Positions 44,563 to 58,924 of a stretch of 64,000 nucleotides of DNA are shown piece after piece (position 1 is the first letter of the stretch; every line of letters begins with the position of its first letter). The notes below the pieces were generated by a model. It did not search any database. It was not told where the DNA came from and was given only the letters and a program-made list of their open reading frames with translations. Made by a program: the position numbers and the translations under genes. The stretch is from Cepaea nemoralis (taxonomy: Eukaryota; Mollusca; Gastropoda; Stylommatophora; Helicidae), in NCBI GenBank assembly GCA_014155875.1, contig JACEFZ010011693.1:43332-107331 (forward strand), given 5' to 3'.

Positions 44563-44617
44563 GTAGAGAAAAAGAGAGAGATAGAGGTAGAGAGAAAATG
44601 AGAGATAGAGGTAGAGC

Positions 44618-44698
<81 letters not shown>
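44489..44698. repeat. (AG)n microsatellite
   Basis: Pure ag runs at about 44489-44556 and 44623-44697, with a degenerate purine tract between. Leu/Ser- or Arg/Glu-rich frames here are artefacts. Confidence 0.95.
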
Positions 44699-44699
<1 letters not shown>

Positions 44700-45701
44700 A
44701 TATAATTACACAGCACACGCCGAGAGACAAGCAGTAAAAGTAGACGATGTGGCAGACAAGGACAATCCAAGATTTGGACTAACAAATAAATCACGACTAA
44801 ATACGACAAGAGTATATTTATCATGTCAACAATGACAGAAGGAAGTAGGTTTTAGTGATTGCACGACCCCGGACCTACCTGCCAGGTCTCGCTGTCTCTC
44901 GCACGGTCTGTGTATCCGCGGGCGGACAATGAACTCCTTCACCGTTTATTGCAAACGTGAGTGTGTGTGAATAAGGGTAAGATCACAGGTCACACTATGG
45001 TAGTGTGTACTATGTGAATGAAAACAACATACTTTTGTTTTTAAATTAACTATTTCCACACATTTATTGATTTGTTCTTCGGTCACATTTTCATTTAAGG
45101 ACATAGTTCATTAATATAATTTCTGTGGTGATTATTTAGTTCAGTCTATTTTTCAAACGTGCGCTTTTGTACTTATGATGATGGTGATGATGATGATGAT
45201 AGGGCGCCACGGTACGACAGTGGAGAGCACGCTTCCCTGCCGGCATGTGTTCAAATCCGAACTGCAATGGGATTTTTAAAAAGATGAAAAGATGATCGAC
45301 CTGGCCTCTCAGGTTTGTCCGGCCTAAACTGGACACTAGAACATTAGTTCACAAGTACAGGCGGCAGGCGTGATCTGGACCGCATCACCCGCGGAGTGCG
45401 GACTGATCTCACAATATGGGACTACCATCATGTGAAGTGAATGGCTATGTGAAGTGTTAGGGCCGCCACATTCCGTATATATGAGTGCACAGGGACATAG
45501 ACGGTCAGTCTGTCTCTCCCGTAGCAAAGGAGAAAATCTGGTGGCGAAGCTTGTTCAGACAGCGCTTATGCTATTGTTGTTATAACATACAATACCAACA
45601 TTAAATAATAATAAAAGCAACATCGGCAGCTGTAGATGCTGCTGCTACAATGAAAAACAACTGCAACAACAACGACCAATAAATGTTGCTACCAGAATAC
45701 T
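44699..45701. other. spacer containing a tRNA-like SINE head
   Basis: At 45199-45272, following a (gat)n run, there is an A-box-like 'ggtacgacagtgg' and a B-box-like 'gtgttcaaatccg', similar to 5077-5150. A true tRNA cloverleaf is not supported. The rest is unrecognised. Confidence 0.45.
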
Positions 45702-48700
45702 AGAATGGTTACCAGCGGTTGACTAACCATAACACTAGAATGGCTACCAGTATTTGCACTAAATATGACATTAGAATGACTACCAGTGGTTGACTAACCA
45801 TAACACTAGAATGGCTACCAGTATTGGCACTAAATATGACACTAGAATGGCTACCAGTATTTGTACTAAACATGACGCTAGAATTACTATCAGTGGTTGC
45901 TCTAAACATGACAAGAGAATGACTACCAGTATTTGCACTAAACATGACACTAGAATGACTACCAGTATTTGCACTAAACATGACACTAGAATGACTACCA
46001 GTAGTTGCACTAAACATGACGCTAGAATTACTATCAGTGGTTGCACTAAACATGACGCCAGAATGACTACCAGTATTTGCACTAAACATGACGCTAGAAT
46101 GACTACCAGTATTTGCACTAAACATGACGCTAGAATTACTATCAGTGGTTGCACTAAACATGACGCCAGAATGACTACCAGTGGGCGCATTAAACATGAC
46201 ACTAGAATGACTACCAGTATTTGTACTAAACATGACGCTAGAATTACTATCAGTGGTTGCACTAAAGATGACACTAGAATGACTACCAGTATTTGTACTA
46301 AATATGACGCTAGAATGACTACCAGTATTTGCACTAAACATGACGCTAGAATTACTATCAGTGGTTGCTCTAAACATGACAAGAGAATGACTACCAGTAT
46401 TTGCACTAAACATGACACTAGAATGACTACCAGTATTTGTACTAAACATGACGCTAGAATTACTATCAGTGGTTGCACTAAAGATGACACTAGAATGACT
46501 ACCAGTGGGCGCATTAAGCATGACACTAGAATGACTACCAGTATTTGCACTAAACATGACACTAGAATGACTACCAGTATTTGCACTAAACATGACACTA
46601 GAATGACTACCAGTATTTGCACTAAACATGACGCTAGAATTACTATCAGTGGTTGCACTAAACATGACACTAGAATGACTACCAGTGGGCGCATTAAACA
46701 TGACACTAGAATGACTACCAGTATTTGTACTAAACATGACGCTAGAATTACTATCAGTGGTTGCACTAAATATGACACTAGAATGACTACCAGTATTTGT
46801 ACTAAATATGACGCTAGAATGGCTACCAGTATTTGTACTAAATATGACGCTAGAATGACTACCAGTATTTGCACTAAACATGACACCAGAATGACTACTA
46901 GTATTTGCACTAAACATGACGCTAGAATGACTATCAGTATTTGCACTAAACATGACACTAGAATGACTATCAGTATTTGCACTTAAATATGACACTAGAA
47001 TGACTATCAGTATTTGCACTAAATATGACACTAGAATGACTACCAGCATTTGCACTAATCACAACACTAGAATGACTGTCAGTATTTGCACTAAATATGA
47101 CACTAGAATGACTACCAGCATTTGCACTAATCACAACACTAGAATGACTATCAGTATTTGCACTAAATATGACACTAGAATGACTACCAGTATTTGCACT
47201 AAACATGACGCTAGAATGACTACCAGTATTTGCACTAAACATGACGCTAGAATGACTACCAGTATTTGCACTAAACATGACGCTAGAATTACTATCAGTG
47301 GTTGCACTAAAGATGACACTAGAATGACTACCAGTATTTGCACTAAACATGACACTAGAATGACTACCAGTATTTGCACTAAACATGACGCTAGAATTAC
47401 TATCAGTGGTTGCACTAAACATGACGCCAGAATGACTACCAGTATTTGCACTAAACATGACACTAGAGTGACTAACAGTGGGCGCATTAAACATGACACT
47501 AGAATGACTACCAGTATTTGTACTAAACATGACACTAGAATTACTATCAGTGGTTGCACTAAAGATGACACTAGAATGACTACCAGTGGGCGCATTAAAC
47601 ATGACACTAGAATGACTACCAGTATTTGCACTAAACATGACGCTAGAATTACTATCAGTGGTTGCACTAAAGATGACACTAGAATGACTACCAGTGGGCG
47701 CATTAAACATGACATTAGAATGACTACCAGTATTTGCACTAAACATGACGCTAGAATTACTATCAGTGGTTGCACTAAACATGACACTAGAATGACTACC
47801 AGTATTTGTACTAAATATGACGCTAGAATGACTACCAGTATTTGCACTAAACATGACGCTAGAATTACTATCAGTGGTTGCTCTAAACATGACAAGAGAA
47901 TGACTACCAGTATTTGCACTAAACATGACACTAGAATGACTACCAGTATTTGTACTAAACATGACGCTAGAATTACTATCAGTGGTTGCACTAAAGATGA
48001 CACTAGAATGACTACCAGTGGGCGCATTAAACATGACACTAGAATGACTACCAGTATTTGCACTAAACATGACACTAGAATGACTACCAGTATTTGCACT
48101 AAACATGACACTAGAATGACTACCAGTATTTGCACTAAACATGACGCTAGAATTACTATCAGTGGTTGCACTAAACATGACACTAGAATGACTACCAGTG
48201 GGCGCATTAAACATGACACTAGAATGACTACCAGTATTTGTACTAAACATGACGCTAGAATTACTATCAGTGGTTGCACTAAAGATGACACTAGAATGAC
48301 TACCAGTATTTGTACTAAATATGACGCTAGAATGGCTACCAGTATTTGTACTAAATATGACGCTAGAATGACTACCAGTATTTGCACTAAACATGACACC
48401 AGAATGACTACTAGTATTTGCACTAAACATGACGCTAGAATGACTATCAGTATTTGCACTAAACATGACACTAGAATGACTATCAGTATTTGCACTAAAT
48501 ATGACACTAGAATGACTATCAGTATTTGCACTAAATATGACACTAGAATGACTACCAGAATTTGCACTAATCACAACACTAGAATGACTATCAGTATTTG
48601 CACTAAATATGACACTAGAATGACTACCAGCATTTGCACTAATCACAACACTAGAATGACTATCAGTATTTGCACTAAATATGACACTAGAATGACTATC

Positions 48701-50995
48701 AGCATTTGCACTAAACATGACGCTAGAATGACTACCAGTATTTGCACTAAACATGACACTAGAATGACTACCAGTATTTGTACTAAACATGACGCTGGAA
48801 TTACTATCAGTGGTTGCACTAAAGATGACACTAGAATGACTACCAGTATTTGCACTAAACATGACACTAGAATGACTACCAGAATTTGCACTAATCACAA
48901 CACTAGAATGACTATCAGTAGTTGCACTAAATATGACACTAGAATGACTATCAGTATTTGCACTAAATATGACACTAGAATGACTACCAGTGGTTGTATT
49001 AAACTTGACGCTAGAATGACTACCAGAATTTGCACTAATCACAACACTAGAATGACTATCAGTATTTGCACTAAATATGACACTAGAATGACTACCAGTA
49101 TTTGCACTAAACATGACGCTAGAATGACTACCAGAATTTGCACTAATCACAACACTAGAATGACTACCAGTATTTGCACTAAACATGACGCTAGAATTAC
49201 TATCAGTGGTTGCACTAAACATGACACTAGAGTGACTACCAGTGGGCGCATTAAACATGACACTAGAATGACTACCAGTATTTGTACTAAACATGACACT
49301 AGAATTACTATCAGTGGTTGCACTAAACATGACACTAGGGTGACTACCAGTGGGCGCATTAAACATGACACTAGAATGACTACCAGTATTTGTACTAAAC
49401 ATGACACTAGAAAGACTACCAGTATTTGTACTAAACATGACGCTAGAATTACTATCAGTGGTTGCACTAAACATGACGCTAGAATGGCTACCAATATTTG
49501 CACTAAAAATGACGCTAGAATGGCTACCAATATTTGCACTAGACATGACGCTAGAATGGCTACCAATATTTGCACTAAATATGACGCTAGAATGGCTACC
49601 AGTATTTGCACTAAATATGACGCTAGAATGGCTACCAGTATTTGCACTAAACATGACGCTAGAATGGCTACCAGTATTTGCATTAATCACAACGCTAGAA
49701 TGACTACCAGTATTTGCACTAAACATGACGCTAGAATGGCTACCCAGTATTTGCACTAAATATGACGCTAGAATGGCTACCAGTATTTGCACTAAACATG
49801 ACGCTAGAATGGCTACCAGTGGTTGCACTAAGCATGACGCTAGAATGTCTACCTGTGGTTGCAGTAAATATGACGCTAGAATTGCCACCAGTATTTGCAC
49901 TTAACATGACGCTAGAATGACTACCAGTATTTGCACTAAACATGACGCTAGAATGACTACCAGAATTTGCACTCAACATGACGCTAGAATGACTACCAGA
50001 ATTTGCACTAAACATGACGCTAGAATGACTTCCTGTACTTGCACTAAACATGACGCTAGAATGACTACCAGAATTTGCACTAAACATGACACTAGAATGA
50101 CTACCAGAATTTGCACTAAACATGACACTAGAATGACTATCAGTATTTGCACTAAACATGACGCTAGAATGACTACCAGAATTTGCACTAAACATGACAC
50201 TAGAATGACTACCAGTATTTGCATTACACACGACGTTAGAATGACTACCAGTATTTGCACTAAACATGACACTAGAATGGCTACCAATATTTGCACTAAA
50301 CATGACGCTAGAATGACTACCAGTATTTGCACTAAACACAACGCTAGAATGACTACCAGCATTTGCACTAAACATGACGCTATAATGGCTACCAATATTT
50401 GCACTAAATATGACGCTAGAATGACTACCAGTATTTGCACTAAATATGACGCTAGAATGGCTACCAGTATTTGCACTAAACATGACACTAGAATGGCTAC
50501 CCATATTTGCACTAAACATGACGCTAGAATGGCTACCAGTATTTGCACTAAACACAACGCTAGAATGACTACCAGCATTTGCACTAAACATGACGCTAGA
50601 ATGGCTACCAATATTTGCACTAAATATGACGCTAGAATGGCTACCAATATTTGCACTAAATATGACGCTAGAATGGCTACCAGTATTTGCACTAAATATG
50701 ACGCTAGAATGGCTACCAGTATTTGCACTAATAATGACGCTAGAATGGCTACCAGTATTTGCACTAAACATGACGCTAGAATGGCTACCAGTATTTGCAC
50801 TAAATATGACGCTAGAATGGCTACCAGTATGTGTACTAAACATGACGCTAGAGTTGCTACCAATAGACGCACTAATCATGACGCCAGAATGGCTACCAGT
50901 GGTTGCACTAAACATGACGCTAGATTGGCTACAATTACTGAACTAAACACAACACTAAAATGGCTATCATTGATTGCACTAAACACAACACTACT
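45702..50995. repeat. 36-bp minisatellite, about 147 copies, with 42-unit higher-order repeat
   Basis: The unit is 'actagaatgactaccagtat' followed by 'ttgcactaaacatgac', in a limited set of variants (ttactatcagtggttg, gtgggcgcattaaa, aatcacaac). Landmarks at 46363 and 46894 recur at 47876 and 48407, exactly 1513 bp later: 42 units plus one extra t near 46984. Being 12 codons long without stops, it is open in several frames on both strands (up to 976 codons). No start context, splice signals or domain supports a gene. Confidence 0.95.
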
Positions 50996-52084
50996 TGACA
51001 GGCTGGCTGGCTGGGTCGATACAAGACAGTAAAGATTGCCCATTCTTGATTGGGTTGCGAGAGACTTAATTAAACTGCGCTGTGAAGAAGGTACTGCAGT
51101 GGCCTCCTTATTGTGTCGATTTGTTTCATTCGTCGTTCCCTTTGGTCCATGGCCAGCAAGAGCCAAGAGGCGTTCTCTGCAGCCTGGCCCAAGCGCCCGT
51201 GTTCTCGATTGTTCTGTCAGTCCTAGTTGCTTAAGCACATTGTTATGCGGTGTTGGAAAACAGCCATCTTGTGCCTAGCTCTGCGGTGACTGGTCTGACT
51301 GTATAACCATCGTGTCCCAGAGTGGATGATCAGGTGGCAGTACTGATCCACCTTGAAGATTCTCGAGTCGTATGGGGCAGTCAAGTCGATCAGAGATAGC
51401 TGTCAAGCGGACAAAGAGTGCCCAGTATGCGTGGTCATTTCTGAGACTTCCATATTATGTCAGGATATTTGCCGTGACCTCTGAGATCTGTCACCAATTC
51501 CCAGTTTCTCCCGCTATCGGGGATGGATGGCGAGCGTGCAGGGCAGTTGATGTTACTTCAGCTGTCTGCCCGGCGTAGAAAAAGTGCGTCGGCCCGGCCT
51601 TGGATTTTGTTTGCTCCTTGGGTACATCCACGGTAGCTGCCAGATCAGTGAGCACTGTGGTATGGTGACACGTGACTCGGCCGTGCCCGAGGGCTACCTT
51701 TTGAAAAGTAACGAATAAGAAGAACACTAATTATGTGTTTTGTTTTTAAATCAGCTGTTCCACAGACATAATTACTGAACAGTCGCAGACATTGATGTGA
51801 CCTGGCCACCTTCGCTGGTGAGATGTTGTTGCACACGATGGAGAAAAGGTGAGTACATGTCTCAGTTTTACGCATGCATGAGCAGCTAGGGAGTTGTATT
51901 GCTGTCTCCATTCTCAAGGCCATGCTGTCGGGCGTGGGCGACAACTGTGTGGAATGTGGCACAAGTATCCGACTTGTCCATCTTCGTCCTGCTCGATCCC
52001 GGGCCCTCCTACCAGCAAGCCTTACCTTCAATCTTGTTCTCTCACAGCCAATGTGATGTTTAACGTGGCCAACATATTCCGAGA
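50996..52084. other. unannotated stretch, higher GC
   Basis: Single-copy looking. The short open frames show no recognised domain. Confidence 0.35.
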
Positions 52085-52334
52085 CATCATATCGTGTATG
52101 AGCCAGATTTCTTCCATGTCCAGATCTTGTAGTGTCACGATTTGACTCCTTCTTGGTTCACGATATTCCTCCACGTCCAGATCTTGTAGTGTCACGGATT
52201 GACCTCTTCTTGGTTCACGATATTCTTCCACGTCCAGATCTTGTAGTGTCACGGCTTGACCTCTTCTTGGTTCCCGATATTCTTTCATGTCCAGATCTTG
52301 CAGAGTCACGATTCGACTTCTTCTTGGTTCACGA
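52085..52334. repeat. 57-bp minisatellite, about 4.5 copies
   Basis: The unit contains 'gtccagatcttgtagtgtca' and 'tcttcttggttcacgatatt'. A fragment, 'cttccacgtccagatcttgt', recurs alone at about 53665-53685, beyond the adjacent LINE. Confidence 0.9.
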
Positions 52335-52347
52335 TATCCTAAGAATG

Positions 52348-52451
52348 GGGGGTGCAAGTGCCAACAGACTTCTGCACATCCTTTTCAGTTTGCATCCAAC
52401 TAGATAGAAACTGAAAAGGATGTGCAGAAGTCTGTTGGCACTTGCACCCCC
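52348..52451. repeat. perfect palindrome at the LINE 5' junction, 44-bp arms
   Basis: Arms 52348-52391 and 52408-52451 are exact complements around a 16-base loop. The first 61 bases of the element (from 52350) are also identical to internal LINE coding sequence at 52755-52815. Confidence 0.95.
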
Positions 52452-53566
52452 TTCTGCCATAAGCAGATAGAAAGGATGGAAAGGATACAGAATGAAGCTA
52501 TGCGCATTATTCTTGGATGTACAAGAGATACAGCATGCAGGGCGATGCGCTACCTTCTTGATTTTCCAACCATTGAAGAGAGAATACAAGTTTGCAGGGC
52601 ACGCGCCTACCTCAGAATTAACGCAAACACACAACATCCACTGCATAGTGAAATTAGGAAGGTGAAGGGCATCAGGTTAAAAAGAGGACGGTCGTGGATG
52701 GGTCAAGCCGACAACAGGTGTGTTCACTTGAGGACTTAGAACCTGGCGAGGAGTGGGTGCAAGTGCCAACAGACTTCTGCACATCCTTTTCAGTTTGCAT
52801 CCAACTAGATAGAAAATGCAGACAAGACAATCCGGCTGCTGTTGAGGCTGAAGTACAAGCGTTGATTTTCGAGAATTCGCTAAACGGTGACGCGGTCATC
52901 TACACAGATGGGTCGGTCGTCCGACATGTGAGAAGCTCATGGGCCTTTACAGCTCGGGCCGGAGGGAGAATTGTGAAGGAGGACTCTGGTGCTTTCACTG
53001 AAACCACAAGTAGCCTGACCATGGAAGTCATGGCAGTAAGTAAAGCAATAACATGCCTCGAGACACAGACATTCACGAGGGCATGTTTCCTTAGCGACTT
53101 AATGAACATGATCAAGAGGATAGAGGAGGGGTCGATCCGAAGAGAATGGTTGCTGCCTCTGAAGCGGTCTCGGCTGGCAAAGATTAGTTTCATTTTCATG
53201 CCAGGGCATGCGGGAGTACAAGGAAATGAGCGGGCTGACAAGCTCGCAGGTGAGGCTACTGTGGAGGTCGGTCACGCCATGGACCAGGCTGACATTCTGA
53301 ATGCTCTACGAGAAGTGAGACTTTTGCGAGAACCAAGTGATGACTGTGAATCTACAGCCATGGCCAGACTGCGAGAGCAGCAAATTAAAAGAGGGGTGGC
53401 CAAACAAGAACACTACGCAGGAAGCCAAAGAAGATTGATAAACCAACACAGAACTGGCGTCGTTAGCCGCTACACGCTGCGGGATTTGCTGAGGAGGGGA
53501 TCCGAGCACTTATGGACTGAATGGTTCGATGTGCAACGAGGATGATCTGTCGACTAACTAACTAAC
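52348..53566 (+). pseudogene. TSD-flanked 5'-truncated LINE with RT thumb and RNase H (family C)
   Basis: The plus strand encodes an RT-end block, 'ERIQNEAMRIILGCTRDTA' and 'RAMRYLLDFPTIEERI', then after a frameshift near 52710 a 283-residue frame (52694-53545). That frame holds a full RNase H set: YTDGS (D72), TMEVMAV (E111), FLSD (D135), PGHAGVQGNERADKLA (H172, D182). The 3' end has a (ctaa)n tail at 53552-53566. A 13-bp target duplication, tatcctaagaatg, is perfect (52335-52347 and 53567-53579). The 5' end is a palindrome, listed separately. It lacks endonuclease and most of RT. Confidence 0.92.
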
Positions 53567-53579
53567 TATCCTAAGAATG

Positions 53580-53849
53580 TTGCAATGTTTGCAATATTTA
53601 AATTAGACACCCTGACTTTCAATGACTGGCACGAGCATGTGGTCACAGGAAAGGTCACAATATTCTTCCACGTCCAGATCTTGTAGGTGCCTGCTACTGC
53701 AGGTGTCTGTCTGTATTCTGTTGTACTTAGTTCTGGTGAATACATGCCGTGCCACGCTGTTCAATCTGATCTCTGATAGGCCTGTCTGAACACGTGACTT
53801 CTCTGTATCACAGGTTTGACCTGCTCATAAACCTACTCTAAGGAAGATT
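53580..53849. other. unannotated spacer with minisatellite fragment
   Basis: It contains the isolated 57-bp-repeat fragment at about 53660-53687. Nothing else was recognised. Confidence 0.45.
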
Positions 53850-54345
53850 TTCTTCTTCTTCTTCTTCTTCTTCTTCTTCTTCTTCTTCTTCTTCTTCTTC
53901 TTCTTCTTCTTCTTCTTCTTCTTCTGCGTTCATCCGGATAGTTTTTCCGGACGTGATTGCGTTGTGCCTTTTTACAGCTGAGCTGCGTTCTTGCGTCGTT
54001 AGGCCGACACATCCGACATCTGTGGGCATTTGTTGACCGGGATAACTTTCCCGGGGAATTCACTGCCTTAATTAGTTCATTCAGTGCCCCATATAGTTTA
54101 TCTTCCACTGTTTTGTCTCCAGGCAAACGGTTTGCCTAGATATGTCATATTTTGGGCAGTCTTGGAGTATGTGCTCTGCTGTCTGCGACGCCAATCCACA
54201 TGTGCACATGGCTGATTCACCAATCTTGAAGTTTGTATACATGTGGTTGCGTAATCTATCGTGTCCCAGTCCTAAGTCGCAGAATAATGATTTGTTCTGG
54301 TCTGTCCATAACGTGGTAGTCGTCTTGGGCAGGTTTTGGTGTCTA
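53850..54345 (-). pseudogene. LINE 3' fragment with long (GAA)n tail
   Basis: The minus strand encodes 'DYHVMDRPEQIIILRLRTG' then, after a frameshift near 54280, 'HDRLRNHMYTNFKIGESAMC' with 'TAEHILQDCP', the same Cys/His end as at 41895-43340. The 3' UTR shares blocks with 2390-2550. The tail is a (TTC)n run on the plus strand, about 53850-53922. Confidence 0.88.
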
Positions 54346-54365
54346 AGGGAGAAAATGTGGCGGTT

Positions 54366-54468
54366 CCCCAGCACGCACACACGCATACACTCACACGCAC
54401 ACACTCACCACACACACAGTCACTCACACACACACACACACACATACTCACACACACACACTCACACG
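54366..54468. repeat. (CA)n microsatellite
   Basis: An imperfect ca/cacact tract. Confidence 0.9.
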
Positions 54469-54639
54469 TGGGAAGCTTCCATTACTAGATTCCCGTGTCG
54501 TTGAAGCAGCAATAGACAGCAGTCCTGGCTGTGTGAGAGGTCACGAATCTGTTTTTATTGAGCCAGGCTCCCTCCCCGGTAGGCAACCACCCAGCACCAC
54601 CAGACACTACACAGCGTCTTTATGTACACTCATGACTAG

Positions 54640-54830
54640 ACAGCGTGTACTCACATGTACACATAATTCAGGAAGACATCAACGTCACATGCACACATCA
54701 TTCAGGAAGACATCAACATCGCATGTACACTTCATTCAGGGAGACATCAACACCACACGTACACGCATGGCCAAGCATTGTGTACTCACATGTACACATT
54801 CAGGGTGACATCTACAACACACGTACCATA
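54640..54830. repeat. about 38-bp tandem repeat, 4 copies
   Basis: Built on 'attcaggaagacatcaac' and 'catgtacaca'. The stretch from 54831 to about 55029 is unrecognised. Confidence 0.75.
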
Positions 54831-55029
54831 TGTTGGACATTTCCCACACGATTAGCTCTTACTAACGCCGCAGAGTAGATGGGGTGGCTGTAGAGTAGAT
54901 GGGTGGCTGTAGAGACACATGTAATTTGTATCTATCTTCTTGACAGGAAACCCTAGTTTGATGCCAGCGTGTATACATAATTTTCGCATACACGCTGACT
55001 GATAACGCATCGCCAGCTTGCATTCATTC

Positions 55030-58000
55030 ACTTTCTACACGTACATACGTGAAACATTCACCTCCTACACGCACATAGGTCACACATTCACCTCCTACAC
55101 CTACATACGTGAAACATTCACCCCTACACCTACATACGTGAAACATTCATCTCCTACACCTACATACGTGAAACATTCACACCCTACACCTACATACGTG
55201 AAACATTCACTCCTACACCTACATACGTGAAACATTCACCCCTACACCTACATACGTGAAACATTCACCTCCTACACCTACCTACGTGAAACATTCACCT
55301 CCTACACCTACATACGTGAAACATTCACCCCTACACCTACATACGTGAAACATTCATCTCCTACACCTACCTACGTGAAACATTCACCTCCTACACCTAC
55401 CTACGTGAAACATTCGTCTCCTACACCTACATACGTGAAACATTCACCCCTACACCTACCTACGTGAAACATTCATCTCACACACCTACCTACGAGAAAC
55501 ATTCACACCCTACACCTACATACGTGAAACATTCACCTCCTACACCTACCTACGTGAAACATTCACCTCCTACACCTACCTACGTGAAACATTCACCTCC
55601 TACACCTACCTACGTGAAACATTCACCTCCTACACCTACCTACGTGAAACATTCGTTTCCTACACCTACATACGTGACACATTCACCCCTACACCTACCT
55701 ACGTGAAACATTCATCTCACACACCTACCTACGAGAAACATTCACACCCTACACCTACATACGTGACACATTCATCTCCCACACCTACCTACGTGAAACA
55801 TTCACCTCCTACACCTACCTACGTGAAACATTCTTTCCTACACCTACATACGTGACACATTCACCCCTACACCTACCTACGTGAAACATTCATCTCACAC
55901 ACCTACCTACGAGAAACATTCACACCCTACACCTACATACGTGAAACATTCACCTCCTACACCTACCTACGTGAAACATTCACCTCCTACACCTACCTAC
56001 TGAATCACTACCTACTACGTGAAACATTACCTCCTACACCTCCTACGTGAAACATTACCTCTCCCTACTATACTTACTCACCCTACCTGAACATTCACCT
56101 ACTAAACTTACCTATATACACTCCTCCCACTACGAACATTCACCTCCACACCTACGTGAAACATCACCTCCACCTACTACGTGAAACATCACCTCCACAT
56201 ACGTGAAACATCACCTCCCACACTACGTGAAACATCACCCTCACTCCGAACTTCCCTCTACACTAACGAACTCACTCCTACACCCGGAACTCACCCACCC
56301 ACTACCTCCCACTCACACATTAAAAACATTCACCTCCTACACCTTACTTACGTGAAACATTCACCTCCTACACCTACATACGTGAAACATTCACCTCCTA
56401 CACCTACCTACGTGAAACTTCACCTCCTACACCTACATACGTGAAACATTCACCTCCTACACCTACCTACGTGAAACTTCAGCCTCCTACACCTAAATAC
56501 GTGAAACATTCACCTCCTACACCTACCTACGTGGAAACATTCACCTCCTACACCTACCTACGTGAAACATTCACCTCCTACAACCTACCTACGTGAAACA
56601 TTCACCTCCCTACACCTACCTACGTGAAACATTCACCTCCTACACCTACCTACGTGAAAACATTCACCTCCTACACCTACATACGTGAAACATTCACCTC
56701 CTACACCTACCTACGTGAAACATTCACCTCCTACACCTACCTACGTGAAACATTCACCTCCTACACCTACCTACGTGAAACATTCACCTCCTACACCTAC
56801 CTACGTGAAACATTCACCTCCTACACCTACCTACGTGAAACATTCACCTCCTACACCTACCTACGTGAAACATTCACCTCCTACACCTACCTACGTGAAA
56901 CATTCACCTCCTACACCTACCTACGTGAAACATTCACCTCCTACACCTACCTACGTGAAACATTCACCTCCTACACCTACCTACGTGAAACATTCACCTC
57001 CTACACCTACCTACGTGAACATTCACCTCCTACACCTACCTACGTGAAACATTCACCTCCTACACCTACCTACGTGAAACATTCACCTCCTACACCTACC
57101 TACGTGAAACATTCACCTCCTACACCTACCTACGTGAAACATTCACCTACCTACACCTACCTACGTGAAACATTCATCTCCCTACACCTACCTACGTGAA
57201 ACATTCACCTCCTACACCTACCTACGTGAAAACAGTCCGTTTCCTTACACCTACATACGTGACACATTCACCCCTACACCTACCTACGTGAAACATTCAT
57301 CTCACACACCTACCTACGAGAACATTCACCATCCCTACACCTACATACGTGAACACATTCATCTCCCACACCTACCTACGTGAAACATTCACCTCCTACA
57401 CCTACCTACGTGAAACATTCGATCTCCTACCCTACATACGTGAAACATTCACCTCCTACACCTACCCTACGTGAAACATTCATCTCCTACACCTACAATA
57501 CGTGAAACATTCACCTCCTACACCTACCTACGTGACACATTCACTCCTACACCTACCTACGTGAAACATTCACCTCCTACACCTACATACGTGAAACATT
57601 CACTCCTACACCTACCTACGTGAAACATTCACCTCTACACCTACCTACGTGAAACATTCACCTCCTACACCTACATACGTGAAACATTCACCTCCTACAC
57701 CTACCTACGTGAAACATTCACCTCCTACACCTACCTACGTGAAACATTCACCTCCTACACCTACCTACGTGAAACATTCACCTCCTACACCTACCTACGT
57801 GAAACATTCACCTCCTACACCTAAATACGTGAAACATTCACCTCCTACACCTACCTACGTGAAACATTCACCTCCTACACCTACCTACGTGAAACATTCA
57901 CCTCCTACACCTACCTACGTGAAACATTCACCTCCTACACCTACCTACGTGAAACATTCACCTCCTACACCTACATACGTGAAACATTCACCTCCTACAC

Positions 58001-58924
58001 CTACCTACGTGAAACATTCACCTCCTACACCTACCTACGTGAAACATTCACCTCCTACACCTAAATACGTGAAACATTCACCTCCTACACCTACCTACGT
58101 GAAACATTCACCTCCTACACCTACCTACGTGAAACATTCACCTCCTACACCTACCTACGTGAAACATTCACCTCCTACACCTACCTACGTGAAACATTCA
58201 CCTCCTACACCTAATACGTGACACATTCACCTCCTACACCTACCTACGTGAAACATTCACCTCTCCTATACCTACCTACGTGAAACATTCACCTCCTACA
58301 CCTACCTACGTGAAACATTCACCTCCTACACCTAAATACGGTGAAACATTCACCTCCTACACCTACATACGTTGACACATTCATCCTCCTACACCTACAT
58401 ACGTGACACATTCACCTCCTACACCTACTACGTGAAACATTCACCTCCTACACCTACACTACGTGAAACATTCACCTACCTACAACCTAACCTACGTGAA
58501 ACATTCACCTCCTACACCTAACCTACGTGAAACAATTCACCTCCTACACCTAATACGTGAAACATTCACCTCCTACACCTACATACGTGAAACATTCACC
58601 TCCTACAACCTAATACGTGAAACATTCACCTCCTACACCTACCTACGTGAAACATTCACCTCCTACACCTACCTACGTGAAACATTCACTTAACCATCTA
58701 ACATTCACCTCCTACACCTACTACGTGAAACATTACCTCCTACACCTACATACGTGAAACATTCACCTCCTACACCTACCTACGTGAAACATTCACCTCC
58801 TACACCTACTACGTGAAACATTCACCTCCTACACCTACATACGTGAAACATTCCCTCCTACACCTACCTACGTGAAACATTCACCCCTACACCTACTACG
58901 TGAAACATTCACCTCCTACACCTA

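Noticed and set aside
44377..44824. Leu/Ser-rich and Arg/Glu-rich proteins
   Set aside because: They are direct translations of an (AG)n microsatellite.
45709..50915. 900+ codon frames on both strands over the 36-bp array
   Set aside because: They overlap each other on opposite strands and in several frames, which fits a 12-codon stop-free unit better than a gene.
52694..53545. Host RNase H gene
   Set aside because: It has RNase H catalytic residues, but it is fused to LINE RT-end sequence and bounded by a LINE target duplication and a (ctaa)n tail.
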